64,000 nt of DNA, taken from assembly GCA_009363175.1 (NCBI GenBank), contig CP045205.1:620001-684000 (forward strand), written 5' to 3'. The DNA comes from Citrobacter telavivensis. GTDB lineage: Bacteria > Pseudomonadota > Gammaproteobacteria > Enterobacterales > Enterobacteriaceae. Below, one piece after another: positions 7,612 through 16,623 of this stretch. Every line of letters starts with the position of its first letter. Position 1 is the stretch's first letter. The translations under genes were made by a program, and so were the position numbers. The notes beneath the pieces were generated by a model, which was not told the DNA's origin, did not search any database, and saw only the letters and a program-made list of their open reading frames with translations.

Positions 7612-8304
7612 TTAAAAGAAATATTTCACCCCAACGCGAATCTGGTTTTGTTCGCGGTGATAGGGTTCCACGTTACGGTCCAGCCAGCGCAGTTCGAAGT
7701 AGGGTAACCAGTTCTGGTTGATCCGATAACGGAAGGTATTGGTAATTTCCCAGTGATGATCCTTGCCATTGCTGCTATTAAAATCATTCACCCGCATAAA
7801 ATAGTGGGGTTCAAAGGTATACGAAAACTTATCGGTAATAATAAAGTTCCAATAGTTGCCGATCTCATAGGTATCGTTATTATCCCGCTCCCCGTTTAAA
7901 TCAACCGAGCTGTAATTATTATGGTTATAGCGGTTACGCACGGTCAGGTTAAACCACGGTGCAAACTTGTAATTGACGTCCAGATAGACAGCGCCGCTGG
8001 AACCTATGCTCTTGTCGGTAATCAATCCGCCGGGTTGGATCGTTAATTTATCCGTGGGTTTGAATAACGGGTACCAACCCTCGATCTCGTTATAGCCGTG
8101 CTTTAACTCGTCTTCGCGCTGGAGCGTGTAGGTGTTGGTGAGCATAATGCCTGCTCCCATATCGAAGTTATAGCCAACGCGTAACATGATCTCTTGCTGG
8201 TCAGAGGCCAGATTATAAGCTTCCCGGTTTTCGACATAAGCACCGGCAAAAACAGAGGTTGATATCACTGAAGATAACAGAATGATTGAGTTTAATGTTT
8301 TCAT
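7612..8304 (-). CDS. ompL: Outer-membrane porin OmpL of the sulfoquinovose cluster
   Basis: OmpL belongs to the oligogalacturonate/KdgM-type family of small beta-barrel porins and probably admits sulfoquinovose or its glycosides through the outer membrane. The mature barrel follows a signal peptide (MKTLNSIILLSSVISTSVFAG, cleavage near AGAYVENRE), and the protein ends in the aromatic barrel signature GVKYFF. Using the second of two adjacent ATGs gives 230 residues, the E. coli length; an in-frame extension to 8340 has no homologous support. It is the last gene of the yihQ-P-O-ompL run. The K-12 genes yihL, yihM and yihN, normally between bipA and ompL, are absent. Confidence 0.93.
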   Translation of the reverse strand: MKTLNSIILLSSVISTSVFAGAYVENREAYNLASDQQEIMLRVGYNFDMGAGIMLTNTYTLQREDELKHGYNEIEGWYPLFKPTDKLTIQPGGLITDKSIGSSGAVYLDVNYKFAPWFNLTVRNRYNHNNYSSVDLNGERDNNDTYEIGNYWNFIITDKFSYTFEPHYFMRVNDFNSSNGKDHHWEITNTFRYRINQNWLPYFELRWLDRNVEPYHREQNQIRVGVKYFF

Positions 8305-8371
8305 CATAAATCCATTTTTTAAGCGTAGGGATGCCGCCATCCATCAGGATGGAAATAGCGGCAAGGTTTAT

Positions 8372-9790
8372 TTATAGATTTACAGTAGCGATATTTTTAT
8401 TGTTATTGGTTACATCAGGAATATTGTTATTCTTTTTTCGTTGATTAATTTCCTCGATAATAAAGGCGAAACGCGCTTCGTTGAGTTTATAAAAGAAACC
8501 CATGGTCAATGCGGCAATAATCGCCAGACCACAGGGCCAGAGAAATATTAACTGACGTAATCCCTGTAGAGTGGTATCGCTTTGCGCGATGTTTGGCACA
8601 TAGCCAATCTGGGTCAACATAATACCGGGCAGAAACCCCGCCAGCGCAGCAGAAATCTTCCGCGAAAAGGTATATCCCGTGTAGACGGTACCTTCCGCGC
8701 GAATCCCCGTTTTCCATTCGCCGTAATCTACGGTATCCGGTACCAGCGCCCAGTTCAGGCTATTGACGAAGGCGGTGCCGAAGAAGGCAATACAGGAGAA
8801 AATGATAAAGGTGAAGGAACTGTTACCCCAGAAATAATTCAAGATATCGCCAAGCGCCCATAACATCATGCCGGCTAAGTACACCTGCTTTTTACCGAAG
8901 CATTTAACCGTCCAGGGGACAAGAATGACGCCAATCAACACACATCCCATGCTGAAGAATCCCATCCATGATAATAGATGCGGATCGTTCAGGACATATT
9001 GTGTGTAATAAACTTGAATGGCTAATTTGATATTAAATGCGGCCAGCGTGCATAAGTTCGCGATACAGAGCACGAGCAGTGGCGGATTATGAAAAATAGC
9101 GAAGAATGATTTAAAAATACCCATCTTATGTTCTGTTGAAACCGTTGCCCGGTAATGTTCCTTAACGCCTTTAAAGCATAGCATCATGAACCCGAATCCG
9201 CAGGCAGAAAAAATGAAGGCGGCACAAGCATAACCGAAGGCTGAAGAGGAAAAGAGCGCTTGCAGAGGAATAAATGCCACCGTGCAAACTAATAAACCTA
9301 TGGTCGCGCCTCCCTGCCGAAAAGCAGCGAGTTGCGCTCGCTCGTTTGAGTTTTTAGTCATCGCCGGGATCATCGCGCCATAGGAGCAATTCATCAGACT
9401 ATAGAACAGGCCAAATAACATAAACAAACCCGTCGCGAGAGCTGTTTTGATTGGCAGACTAAATGTCGTGGTAATAAATTGTACCGTCGCAATGATCGCT
9501 GAAGGGATTGCCGCATACAGGATAAAGGGGCGGAATTTTCCCATTGGTCCAATATTTCTGCGTGAATCAAGCAGGAATCCGGTGAGCATGTCGGTGAATG
9601 CGGTAAAGAATTTTGCCACCAGAAAGATAATTCCACCGTACCAGGCGGGCATTCCCAATTCATCAGTATAAAATTTCAGCAGATATAATGTGCCGACGCT
9701 CAGCATGAGATTGGAGCCAATATCACCCACGCCGTAGGCCAGCTTTTCTCGCAAACTCAGTTTCAGGGTTAGTGGATCATGGTCAGACAT
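8372..9790 (-). CDS. yihO: Sulfoquinovose importer YihO (GPH family)
   Basis: YihO is a glycoside-pentoside-hexuronide:cation symporter assigned to uptake of sulfoquinovose across the inner membrane. The 472-residue protein has about 12 hydrophobic segments and GPH features such as KLAYGVGDIGSNLML near the N-terminus and the loop KFFTAFTDMLTGFLLDSRR. The ATG at 9790 is preceded by GAGGATTGATT and matches the E. coli start (MSNHDPLTLKL). It lies between yihP and ompL and is strongly similar to yihP, so the two are paralogues. The C-terminal tail is asparagine-rich (NNNNIPDVTNNNKN), longer and less conserved than the core. Confidence 0.93.
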   Translation of the reverse strand: MSDHDPLTLKLSLREKLAYGVGDIGSNLMLSVGTLYLLKFYTDELGMPAWYGGIIFLVAKFFTAFTDMLTGFLLDSRRNIGPMGKFRPFILYAAIPSAIIATVQFITTTFSLPIKTALATGLFMLFGLFYSLMNCSYGAMIPAMTKNSNERAQLAAFRQGGATIGLLVCTVAFIPLQALFSSSAFGYACAAFIFSACGFGFMMLCFKGVKEHYRATVSTEHKMGIFKSFFAIFHNPPLLVLCIANLCTLAAFNIKLAIQVYYTQYVLNDPHLLSWMGFFSMGCVLIGVILVPWTVKCFGKKQVYLAGMMLWALGDILNYFWGNSSFTFIIFSCIAFFGTAFVNSLNWALVPDTVDYGEWKTGIRAEGTVYTGYTFSRKISAALAGFLPGIMLTQIGYVPNIAQSDTTLQGLRQLIFLWPCGLAIIAALTMGFFYKLNEARFAFIIEEINQRKKNNNIPDVTNNNKNIATVNL

Positions 9791-9829
9791 AATCAATCCT
9801 CGTGAAGTCCCGCAAGTTGCCATTCATTT

Positions 9830-11218
9830 TCACTCTGCAATGGCGCGTTTGCGGGCTTCGATTTCGCCAACGATACGGATGTACATCTTTTCGTTGAGAT
9901 CGTAGAAACAGCCCATCGCAATAATGGTGACGACTGCCAGTGCACACGGATAAATAAAGATCAGTTGTCGCAGGCCCTCGACCGTTCCCGCCGATTGCAC
10001 CACGTTGGGCACATAGCCGATTTGGGTCAGCATCCATCCCGGGAAGAAACCTGCCAGCGCCTGCGAAACCTTACGGAAGAAGGTAAAACCGGTGTAGACC
10101 GTCCCTTCAGAGCGCACGCCGGTACGCCATTCACCGTATTCCACCGTGTCGGAGACCAGCGCCCAGTTCAGGCTGTTCACAAACGCGGAACCGAAGAACG
10201 CCAGGCAGGAGAAAGCGACAAAGCTGACCGACCCTCCGCCGAAGAAGTAGTTGAGCAGATCCCCTGCGACCCAGATTAGCAGGCCGCCGATATAAACCTT
10301 TTTCTTACCGAAGCGGCGGACCATCCCCGGCATTAAAAAGACGCCGATGAAAATACATCCCATGCTGAAAAAGCCCATCCACGACAGCAAGATCGGGTCG
10401 TTCAGCACGTACTGGGTGTAATAGACCTGGATAGCCAGCTTGACGTTGAACGCGCCGAGCGTGCAGAGGTTGGCAATACACAAAATGAACAGCGGACGGT
10501 TGCCGGCGATGGCGCGAAATGACTGCAATAATCCGGGTTTCTGTGCCGCGTCGACGGGGGTCACTTCAACATAGCGCTCTTTTACACCGGCATAGCAGCA
10601 CCACATAAAGAACAGTCCGCACAGGGAAAACAGCGTCGCGGCGAAGATATAGCCCAACTGCGAATTGCCTTCGATCAGATTCATCACTGGCACAAAGCCG
10701 ACGGTGCACAACAGCAGGCCGAGCGTCGCGCCGCCCTGCCGCCAGGCAGCGAGCGAAGCGCGTTCATCCGGGTTTTTGGTAATGGCAGGCACCATTGCCC
10801 CGTAGGAGCAGTTCATCATGCTGAAGAACAGCCCGTAGAGCATAAACAGTACGGTCGCCATTACCGTTTTACCGGTGATTTCAAACGGCGTACCGACAAA
10901 ATTAGCAATAGCCAGCAGGGTCACCGGAAACGCGGCATACATCACGAAAGGTCGGAATTTCCCTTTTGGACCGATTTTACGCCGTGAATCGAGCATAATA
11001 CCGGTTCCCATATCGGTAAATGCGGTAAAAAACTTGGCGATAAGGAAAATGATGCCACCATACGTGCCCGGCAAACCGAGGACATCGGTATAAAACTTAA
11101 GTAAATAGAGGGTACCGATATCCAGAAGGATATTGGAGCCTAAATCACCTATCCCGTAGGCGATTTTTTCCTTAAAAGGCAAGCGTAGGGTTGCCGGATT
11201 GGTTATGTTTTGACTCAT
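9830..11218 (-). CDS. yihP: Putative dihydroxypropanesulfonate exporter YihP (GPH family)
   Basis: YihP is the second GPH transporter of the cluster. Because the pathway excretes 2,3-dihydroxypropane-1-sulfonate, YihP has been proposed as its exporter while YihO imports the sugar; direct proof is limited. The protein is 462 residues with about 12 membrane helices and the same KIAYGIGDLGSNILLD and KFFTAFTDMGTGIMLDSRR motifs as YihO. The start at 11218 (MSQNITNPATLRLPF) follows GAGAG; the open frame extends further upstream but only this region resembles homologues. It sits 41 bases downstream of yihQ. Confidence 0.92.
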   Translation of the reverse strand: MSQNITNPATLRLPFKEKIAYGIGDLGSNILLDIGTLYLLKFYTDVLGLPGTYGGIIFLIAKFFTAFTDMGTGIMLDSRRKIGPKGKFRPFVMYAAFPVTLLAIANFVGTPFEITGKTVMATVLFMLYGLFFSMMNCSYGAMVPAITKNPDERASLAAWRQGGATLGLLLCTVGFVPVMNLIEGNSQLGYIFAATLFSLCGLFFMWCCYAGVKERYVEVTPVDAAQKPGLLQSFRAIAGNRPLFILCIANLCTLGAFNVKLAIQVYYTQYVLNDPILLSWMGFFSMGCIFIGVFLMPGMVRRFGKKKVYIGGLLIWVAGDLLNYFFGGGSVSFVAFSCLAFFGSAFVNSLNWALVSDTVEYGEWRTGVRSEGTVYTGFTFFRKVSQALAGFFPGWMLTQIGYVPNVVQSAGTVEGLRQLIFIYPCALAVVTIIAMGCFYDLNEKMYIRIVGEIEARKRAIAE

Positions 11219-11259
11219 GATAATCTCTCGTTTGCCCGTGGTTTTCCCACGGGCGAGTC

Positions 11260-13299
11260 TTACGCGATGTGGCGCAAAGACGCGAACAGCGACGCCCACT
11301 CACTTTTCGCGCGATAAAAGACCGGCGGTTTGCCCAACGGCGCGTCCACGGTTACCTCGCCACCACGGTGGGTTTCACCGGTCCAGAGGTTCACCCAGTT
11401 ATCCTCCGGCAGATACAGCGTCCAGTCGCTGCGGTCCTGCTCATGTACCGGAGCGACCAGCAGATCCTGTCCCAGCAGGTACTGGTATTTCAGGGTGTAG
11501 GTGTGCGCATCGTCTTCGTAATGCAGGAACAGCGGACGCATAACTGGCAGGCCGGTTGCGGCGTTTTGCGCGACGGCTTGTTTGAGATACGGCTTCAGGG
11601 TGGTGAAGATGGTCGTCATTCTGGCGAAATGGGCAATGGTTTCGCCATCGCCGTCAAACTGCCAGTTATCACCGGGACGGTTACCTTCATGGGTACGCAT
11701 CATCGGCGTGAAGGCGCTGAAATCACACCAGCGCAATAGCAGCTCTTTGCTACGCTTCATCTCAAACAGGGTGGTGTAGCCGCCGATGTCGCTGTGGTGC
11801 AGGCCGTGACCGGTCATGGCTAACGAGAGCGCAGCGGGGACGACGGAAGCAAGACCATCATCCAGACTCCAGTCCACGTTCTGATCGCCAGCCCACATCA
11901 TGGTGGAGTACTTCTGACTGCCGGTATAACCCGCACGCATGAAGAACAGGATTTCGCCAAGCTTGCCGGTTTCCTCGAGCGCCTCGTAGTTACATTTTGC
12001 CCACAGTGCAGGCCAGGCGTTATGCATGATCTCAGCACTGACGCCGTTATGCAGAACCGTGTCGGTCGGCAGGTACTCGCCAAAGTCCGCCATCCAACCG
12101 CCGCAGCCGAGTTCGATCATATTTTTCTTGATGACGTCTTTGAACCAGTCATAGGCCGCCGGGTTGGTTAAATCGACCACACCGCCGTAAAACTCACCAA
12201 ATTCAACGAGGTAATCATCACCCGCCGCATTTTTTGCCAGATAGCCGTGCTTTGCCGCTTCGGCGCACAGGTCTTTATCGCTGGCGACATACGGGTTGAT
12301 ATAAGTGAGGAACTGCACGCCTTCGGCATTCCACTGTTTGATACGGCTGTCCAGTTGCGGGTAGTTGTCGCTGTTCCACTTCCAGTTCCACATCACGCGC
12401 TTACCGAATGAGGTCATGCGGATCCCGGACCAGTCCTGCGCCCAGATGCCATTTACCTTCACGCCTGCACGACGCATCGTATCCAGTTTCTTCTGGCAAA
12501 CCTCGGTGCCGCCCTGAATGCCCAGCGTGACGCCATCATAAATCCAGTCCGGCAGTTCCGGCTGGCGCCCCAGCAGCGCAGTCAGTTTTTCCAGCAGTGC
12601 AATATAGCTGTCGGCACATTCAAAACGCAGAGTAGTTTTATCCTCCCACAGCGCCAGTTCGTGATAATCCGGCGCGCTGAAGTCAAAATTCATGTAGCAA
12701 CTGTTCTCAACATGACAGTAGTACTTTTGCGTACTGACAAACGTGGGCTGCGGGAAGAAAGTCCAGTAATAGTCGCCGCCAGCGTTCTCTTTGCAGTCGG
12801 CCTGCCAGGTGACGTAGCTGGTTTTGTTACGGCCCACCCCCTGCTCACTGGTCCACAGCGGGAAAGGTTTGCCGCGCAGGTCGAAGTAAGAGAACTGTTC
12901 GCCGCAGCCGTAGATATGGTCGTCCGGGTTAGCCGCCAGCCGTAGCCAGATACGGTTATGGTTGCGATCGTCATTGTGCAGATCCAACTGTAGGCGACCT
13001 GCCTCATCGACAGAAATAAGCAGCGTCGCATTGACGGTATCACCACGGCTAAAGCGTATCCGCCAGTCGTCGGCTGATTCGTTGATCGTGGCATCGGTCA
13101 GCGCAATTTTCTCGTTAAGCTTATCTTTAATACTGAAGTTACCGCGAAACATGTCGATATCAGCGACGCCAGCACCGACCCACAAACAGGGGTTTTCTGA
13201 CGTATGGCGTAAGATCACACGCTGCCGATAACGTAATGCAAAACCATCAATAATTTTTTCGACCTGGACAAAGGATAAATGTCGGGTTTGCGTACTCAT
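11260..13299 (-). CDS. yihQ: Sulfoquinovosidase YihQ (GH31)
   Basis: YihQ hydrolyses sulfoquinovosyl glycerides to free sulfoquinovose, the entry step for plant sulfolipid. The 679-residue protein aligns without gaps over its first 130 residues with the 678-residue E. coli enzyme. The GH31 nucleophile lies in GGWMADFGEYLP (about D405) and the acid/base in WAGDQNVDW (about D472). The sulfonate-binding region GIWAQDWSGIRMTSFGKRV, containing the arginine and tryptophan equivalents of R301 and W304, is intact. The ATG at 13299 with GGAGTG nine bases upstream is preferred to a GTG three codons earlier. There is no signal peptide, so it is cytoplasmic. Confidence 0.97.
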   Translation of the reverse strand: MSTQTRHLSFVQVEKIIDGFALRYRQRVILRHTSENPCLWVGAGVADIDMFRGNFSIKDKLNEKIALTDATINESADDWRIRFSRGDTVNATLLISVDEAGRLQLDLHNDDRNHNRIWLRLAANPDDHIYGCGEQFSYFDLRGKPFPLWTSEQGVGRNKTSYVTWQADCKENAGGDYYWTFFPQPTFVSTQKYYCHVENSCYMNFDFSAPDYHELALWEDKTTLRFECADSYIALLEKLTALLGRQPELPDWIYDGVTLGIQGGTEVCQKKLDTMRRAGVKVNGIWAQDWSGIRMTSFGKRVMWNWKWNSDNYPQLDSRIKQWNAEGVQFLTYINPYVASDKDLCAEAAKHGYLAKNAAGDDYLVEFGEFYGGVVDLTNPAAYDWFKDVIKKNMIELGCGGWMADFGEYLPTDTVLHNGVSAEIMHNAWPALWAKCNYEALEETGKLGEILFFMRAGYTGSQKYSTMMWAGDQNVDWSLDDGLASVVPAALSLAMTGHGLHHSDIGGYTTLFEMKRSKELLLRWCDFSAFTPMMRTHEGNRPGDNWQFDGDGETIAHFARMTTIFTTLKPYLKQAVAQNAATGLPVMRPLFLHYEDDAHTYTLKYQYLLGQDLLVAPVHEQDRSDWTLYLPEDNWVNLWTGETHRGGEVTVDAPLGKPPVFYRAKSEWASLFASLRHIA

Positions 13300-13376
13300 A
13301 TAAAACACTCCATGAATTTGGGAACGCGAGCACAGTAATGGATTATGGTTTGCTATTTTTCATTCGCTTTACATCG

Positions 13377-13404
13377 TTACGCGCGACCGTCAGGTAGCGC
13401 GTAA
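13377..13404. other. Intercistronic hairpin between the TauE-type gene and yihQ
   Basis: Perfect arms TTACGCGC (13377-13384) and GCGCGTAA (13397-13404) enclose 12 bases. There is no T tract in the direction of the operon, so an mRNA stability or processing element is more likely than a terminator. Confidence 0.5.
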
Positions 13405-13418
13405 AAAAATAACTCGTA

Positions 13419-14294
13419 TTATTTTTCGGCATCCGCTTTACGGATCTCCGCTATTTTTTTACCCAGCAATAAATGTAATACCGCCAGCAGGACAAAAGGT
13501 GGCAGGAGCGCAGTGAGCGCGGAAATACCCATTGCCCCTTTAATTAGCATGGCACCTGAAGCGATCAATAATAAAAATACCAGAGTACGGAATACTTTTA
13601 CTGAAATACGTTTATGCACATACTGTCCCACCAGTGAACCGAGGATCATGGTAGGAATACAGAAAATGACCAGTTTAAACGTTGAGATTGTCAATATTCC
13701 ACTGGTTGCCAGACCGCCAACCACGGCAATATTATTCGCCGTAAAGAACGCATTCAACGTACCGCGAAAAGCCGCCGGGCCTAAATTACGTAACATGCCG
13801 TACATCACAACCGGCGGTCCATTTGTGGAGAAGGCGGCCCCCAGCGCACCCGCGACAGCACCCAACGGCGCAGCAATCCAGCGCCGGTCATAAACGGGCA
13901 GGCGAGGAATAAACATGCTGTAGAATGAGTAGAGGATCAGAAACCCACCCAGTCCCATTTTCATGATGTGATCGGGCAGGTAAGACAGCGCGTACAGGCC
14001 AACCGGGATCCCAAGAAATGAGAAACCGATCAGTACCGCCGCCGAACGCCAGTCGGTCTCTTTACGTGATAGCCAGGTGGCATAAATGGCCGTCGCCGTA
14101 CCGACAATAACGGAAAGCGGAGTCGCCATTTTAACCGGCAGCATCAGAGTGATGAGCGGCATGGTAGTTAATCCGCCACCAAAACCTGCACATATCCCCA
14201 CAAAGGTATAAAGAAACATTAATGCAATGACGGTATAGACAACCTGGTTATCTAGCATCACGCCATCGGGAGTAAATAAAGTAAAGAAATCCAT
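13419..14294 (-). CDS. TauE/SafE-family sulfonate/sulfite exporter
   Basis: This 291-residue protein has about eight hydrophobic segments and the duplicated TauE/SafE pattern, including GICAGFGGGLTTMPLITLML near the N-terminus and GALGAAFSTNGPPVVMYGM in the second half. The family exports sulfite, sulfoacetate or related organosulfonates, or imports anions. The gene lies on the operon strand between yihR and yihQ and is absent from the K-12 cluster. Export of dihydroxypropanesulfonate or sulfolactate is therefore inferred from context. The second ATG (14294) has AAGGA six bases upstream; the first, two codons earlier, has no room for a ribosome-binding site. Gaps on both sides (about 85-120 bases) contain AT-rich sequence and one hairpin. 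Confidence 0.85.
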   Translation of the reverse strand: MDFFTLFTPDGVMLDNQVVYTVIALMFLYTFVGICAGFGGGLTTMPLITLMLPVKMATPLSVIVGTATAIYATWLSRKETDWRSAAVLIGFSFLGIPVGLYALSYLPDHIMKMGLGGFLILYSFYSMFIPRLPVYDRRWIAAPLGAVAGALGAAFSTNGPPVVMYGMLRNLGPAAFRGTLNAFFTANNIAVVGGLATSGILTISTFKLVIFCIPTMILGSLVGQYVHKRISVKVFRTLVFLLLIASGAMLIKGAMGISALTALLPPFVLLAVLHLLLGKKIAEIRKADAEK

Positions 14295-14384
14295 CGTCAT
14301 TCCTTCATTATCAAATAAAGCTTCAAAATGTGACCCCGTTTTTTTTAATTCCGGAGCGGTGAGCTTTTTACATTAAATGCGTTA

Positions 14385-15275
14385 TTACACTGCTGTTTTT
14401 CCTCGAATATTAAAAAATAACTGATGTTGTTCTTCTGGTTTGAGTAATATTAAATCTGTTCCAGAGTTAAACGCATTTGGCGGACAACTCATAGGTTCGA
14501 CCGCTAATCCCTGACGGTTTAATTTTTCACCACTGTAAACCTGTAACCACGGCTGATCGGAAAATAGACTGACAGACAGTGCCTGTTGTTGATGAATCAT
14601 CTGCATTTCCCACGGATTACCGTGAGTTCTGAAGGTATGATCGATTTGTTTATCACCGACGGCACGCAGAATGGAGTAGTCCAAATCCATTTCTTCAACG
14701 GGATATAACGTCGTGGGGTTCGCCTGGGCATCGACGGCAAAAACCTGCTTCGCCGGAAGGTGCAGCATACAGTCATCAACAGGCGCTAAGTTGCAGGTTA
14801 AATAGGGGTGGATCCCGACGCCGTAGGGTGCAGGTTGTTTACCCCTGTTTTTACTGACGATGGTGACCGAAAGCCCCGTCTCAGCATCCAGTGAGTAGAT
14901 AACCTGAGACATCAACGTGAAGGGGTAACCATAGCTGGGCGGTAAAAACAGCGTCAGAGTGGCCCTTGTCGCCGTTAACGCCTCAATCTGCCAGTCGCGC
15001 CAGGCGAGCAGGCCGTGAATGGCGGCCTGAGAACTGTGCTCATTGATCGGTAACTGGTAGTCCTGCCCCTCATACTGATAGCAACCGTTGGCAATACGAT
15101 TAGGCCAGGGGATCAACACCTTGCCCAGATGAGCCAGCGGCATCTCTTCTGGGTTATGCGGTATGACCAGATGTTTGCCCTGCCAGGTCAGTTCGGCAAG
15201 ACCTGCACCGACAGAAACAATCTGCGCCCGGTAATCACCCGCAGCGAGTAAAATCGTATTCCCACTACTTTGCAT
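14385..15275 (-). CDS. yihR: Sulfoquinovose mutarotase YihR (aldose 1-epimerase family)
   Basis: YihR interconverts the anomers of sulfoquinovose released by YihQ before isomerisation. The galactose-mutarotase fold is recognisable from NRIANGCYQYEG, the catalytic-histidine segments AAIHGLLAWRDW and GVGIHPYLT, and the late glutamate in GLAVEPMSCPPNAFN. The product is 296 residues using the ATG at 15275, which has AGGTGA five bases upstream; a GTG three codons earlier lacks that spacing. The gene lies between yihS and the TauE-type gene on the operon strand. Confidence 0.93.
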   Translation of the reverse strand: MQSSGNTILLAAGDYRAQIVSVGAGLAELTWQGKHLVIPHNPEEMPLAHLGKVLIPWPNRIANGCYQYEGQDYQLPINEHSSQAAIHGLLAWRDWQIEALTATRATLTLFLPPSYGYPFTLMSQVIYSLDAETGLSVTIVSKNRGKQPAPYGVGIHPYLTCNLAPVDDCMLHLPAKQVFAVDAQANPTTLYPVEEMDLDYSILRAVGDKQIDHTFRTHGNPWEMQMIHQQQALSVSLFSDQPWLQVYSGEKLNRQGLAVEPMSCPPNAFNSGTDLILLKPEEQHQLFFNIRGKTAV

Positions 15276-15312
15276 ATATATCACCTGTCTATGAGAGCCC
15301 CTTCGTGAACAA

Positions 15313-15345
15313 CGGCACAGGCAACGTTCGCATGTTGCTATGCCG
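15313..15345. other. Intercistronic hairpin between yihS and yihR
   Basis: A stem built from CGGCA/TGCCG (outer) and GCAAC/GTTGC (inner) spans 15313-15345 within the 86-base yihS-yihR gap. No T tract follows on the operon strand. It may mark segmental mRNA stability within the cluster. Confidence 0.4.
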
Positions 15346-15361
15346 TATTTCTCAGGCGGAT

Positions 15362-16603
15362 TTATTTCGCATTAATATCCAACAGGCCCGCTGCAACGGC
15401 AGGTGCCAGACCTGGCGCTAACGGGATGCGCGGAATGACCAGACAGTGCAACAGGTGATAAATATCCTGCTTACCATCCCACACCCGAGTGGTGACCTTG
15501 TTGTCCGCATCCAGTTCCTGCCACCAGGAGCCATTTTCGTAATCCATCAGGTATTTAATGCAGTAGTCCCACCATGTCTGATACCAGGTTTCGTACTGGC
15601 GATCGCCCGTTACTGTATACAGCGCATAGGCAGTGCCCATCGCTTCCACAATGGGCCAGCGCACACGTTCACGAACAATGGGTTTGCCATCCCAGCCAAC
15701 GGTGTACACGATGCCGTCAGCCCCATCGGGTGCCCAGGCATCACGAATGGTGGCGTGGAAGAGACCTTTCGCGTCTTCCAGCAACCAGGCAGGAGGCTGT
15801 TCGCATCGAGCTTCTAACGCGGCGTGGATGTGCAGCATCAGGCGGCCCCATTCAATCCAGTGGCCTGGGGTGCCGCCATAGGCACGGAAACGGTGGGCAG
15901 GGTTGTCTTTGTTGTAATCGCGGACCGGGTTCCAGTTCACGTCGAAATGCTCATTGACGCGGTATTCCCCTTTGCGGGCGACATCGTGAATGATGACCGA
16001 GGCAATGCGGATAGCACGATCCAGCCATTTTTTGTCATGGGTGACGTCGTAAACAATCAGGAAGGCTTCGACGGCGTGCATATTGGCATTGCCGCCGCGA
16101 TAGTCTTCGGTTTTGCTGAACGCCTCATCCCAGGATTCCAGACACATTTGCTCTTCTTCACTCCAGAAGTATTTCTCAATAACTTCAATGGTGTAATCGA
16201 GCAGTTTCCTGGCCTCAGGATGTCCGGTAGTGACCGCGCTGGCAGCGCCCAGTAGCGCAAAAAAGTGTTGGTATCCCTGCTTGGACGCATCCACAACGCC
16301 TTCGTCATTCACACAGGCGTACCAGCCACCGTATTTTTTGTCCCGCAGCGCGCCGTTCATGGCATTGATGCCGTGATCGACCAGGGCGTAGGCGCCCGGT
16401 CTGCCCATCGCGGCGGCAACGGAATAGACGTGCAGCATGCGTGCGGTGATCCACAGATGCGTGCCCATCTCTTCTTTGATTTGTCCCTTGTTACCCAGCC
16501 AGCCGAATCCGGTTGGTACCGCCGCATTCTTACCAAAATTGAAGATGCGGTCAGTTTCTTGTTCCAGCCAGCGGTTGTGGCTCATTGTGTTAAACCATTT
16601 CAT
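15362..16603 (-). CDS. yihS: Sulfoquinovose isomerase YihS
   Basis: YihS converts sulfoquinovose to sulfofructose (and also interconverts aldoses such as mannose and glucose). It is an N-acylglucosamine 2-epimerase-type (alpha/alpha)6 barrel. The protein is 413 residues and collinear with the E. coli enzyme, from MKWFNTMSHNRWLEQETDRI to AGLLDINAK. The segments carrying the catalytic histidines of the family (about H176, H248 and H383) are present as GGNANMHAVEAF, GGTPGHWIEWGRL and YHLLHCLVIPR. AGGAGCAAAGA precedes the ATG. It follows yihT by 20 bases. Confidence 0.97.
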   Translation of the reverse strand: MKWFNTMSHNRWLEQETDRIFNFGKNAAVPTGFGWLGNKGQIKEEMGTHLWITARMLHVYSVAAAMGRPGAYALVDHGINAMNGALRDKKYGGWYACVNDEGVVDASKQGYQHFFALLGAASAVTTGHPEARKLLDYTIEVIEKYFWSEEEQMCLESWDEAFSKTEDYRGGNANMHAVEAFLIVYDVTHDKKWLDRAIRIASVIIHDVARKGEYRVNEHFDVNWNPVRDYNKDNPAHRFRAYGGTPGHWIEWGRLMLHIHAALEARCEQPPAWLLEDAKGLFHATIRDAWAPDGADGIVYTVGWDGKPIVRERVRWPIVEAMGTAYALYTVTGDRQYETWYQTWWDYCIKYLMDYENGSWWQELDADNKVTTRVWDGKQDIYHLLHCLVIPRIPLAPGLAPAVAAGLLDINAK

Positions 16604-16623
16604 TCTTTGCTCCTCGTATCGTA

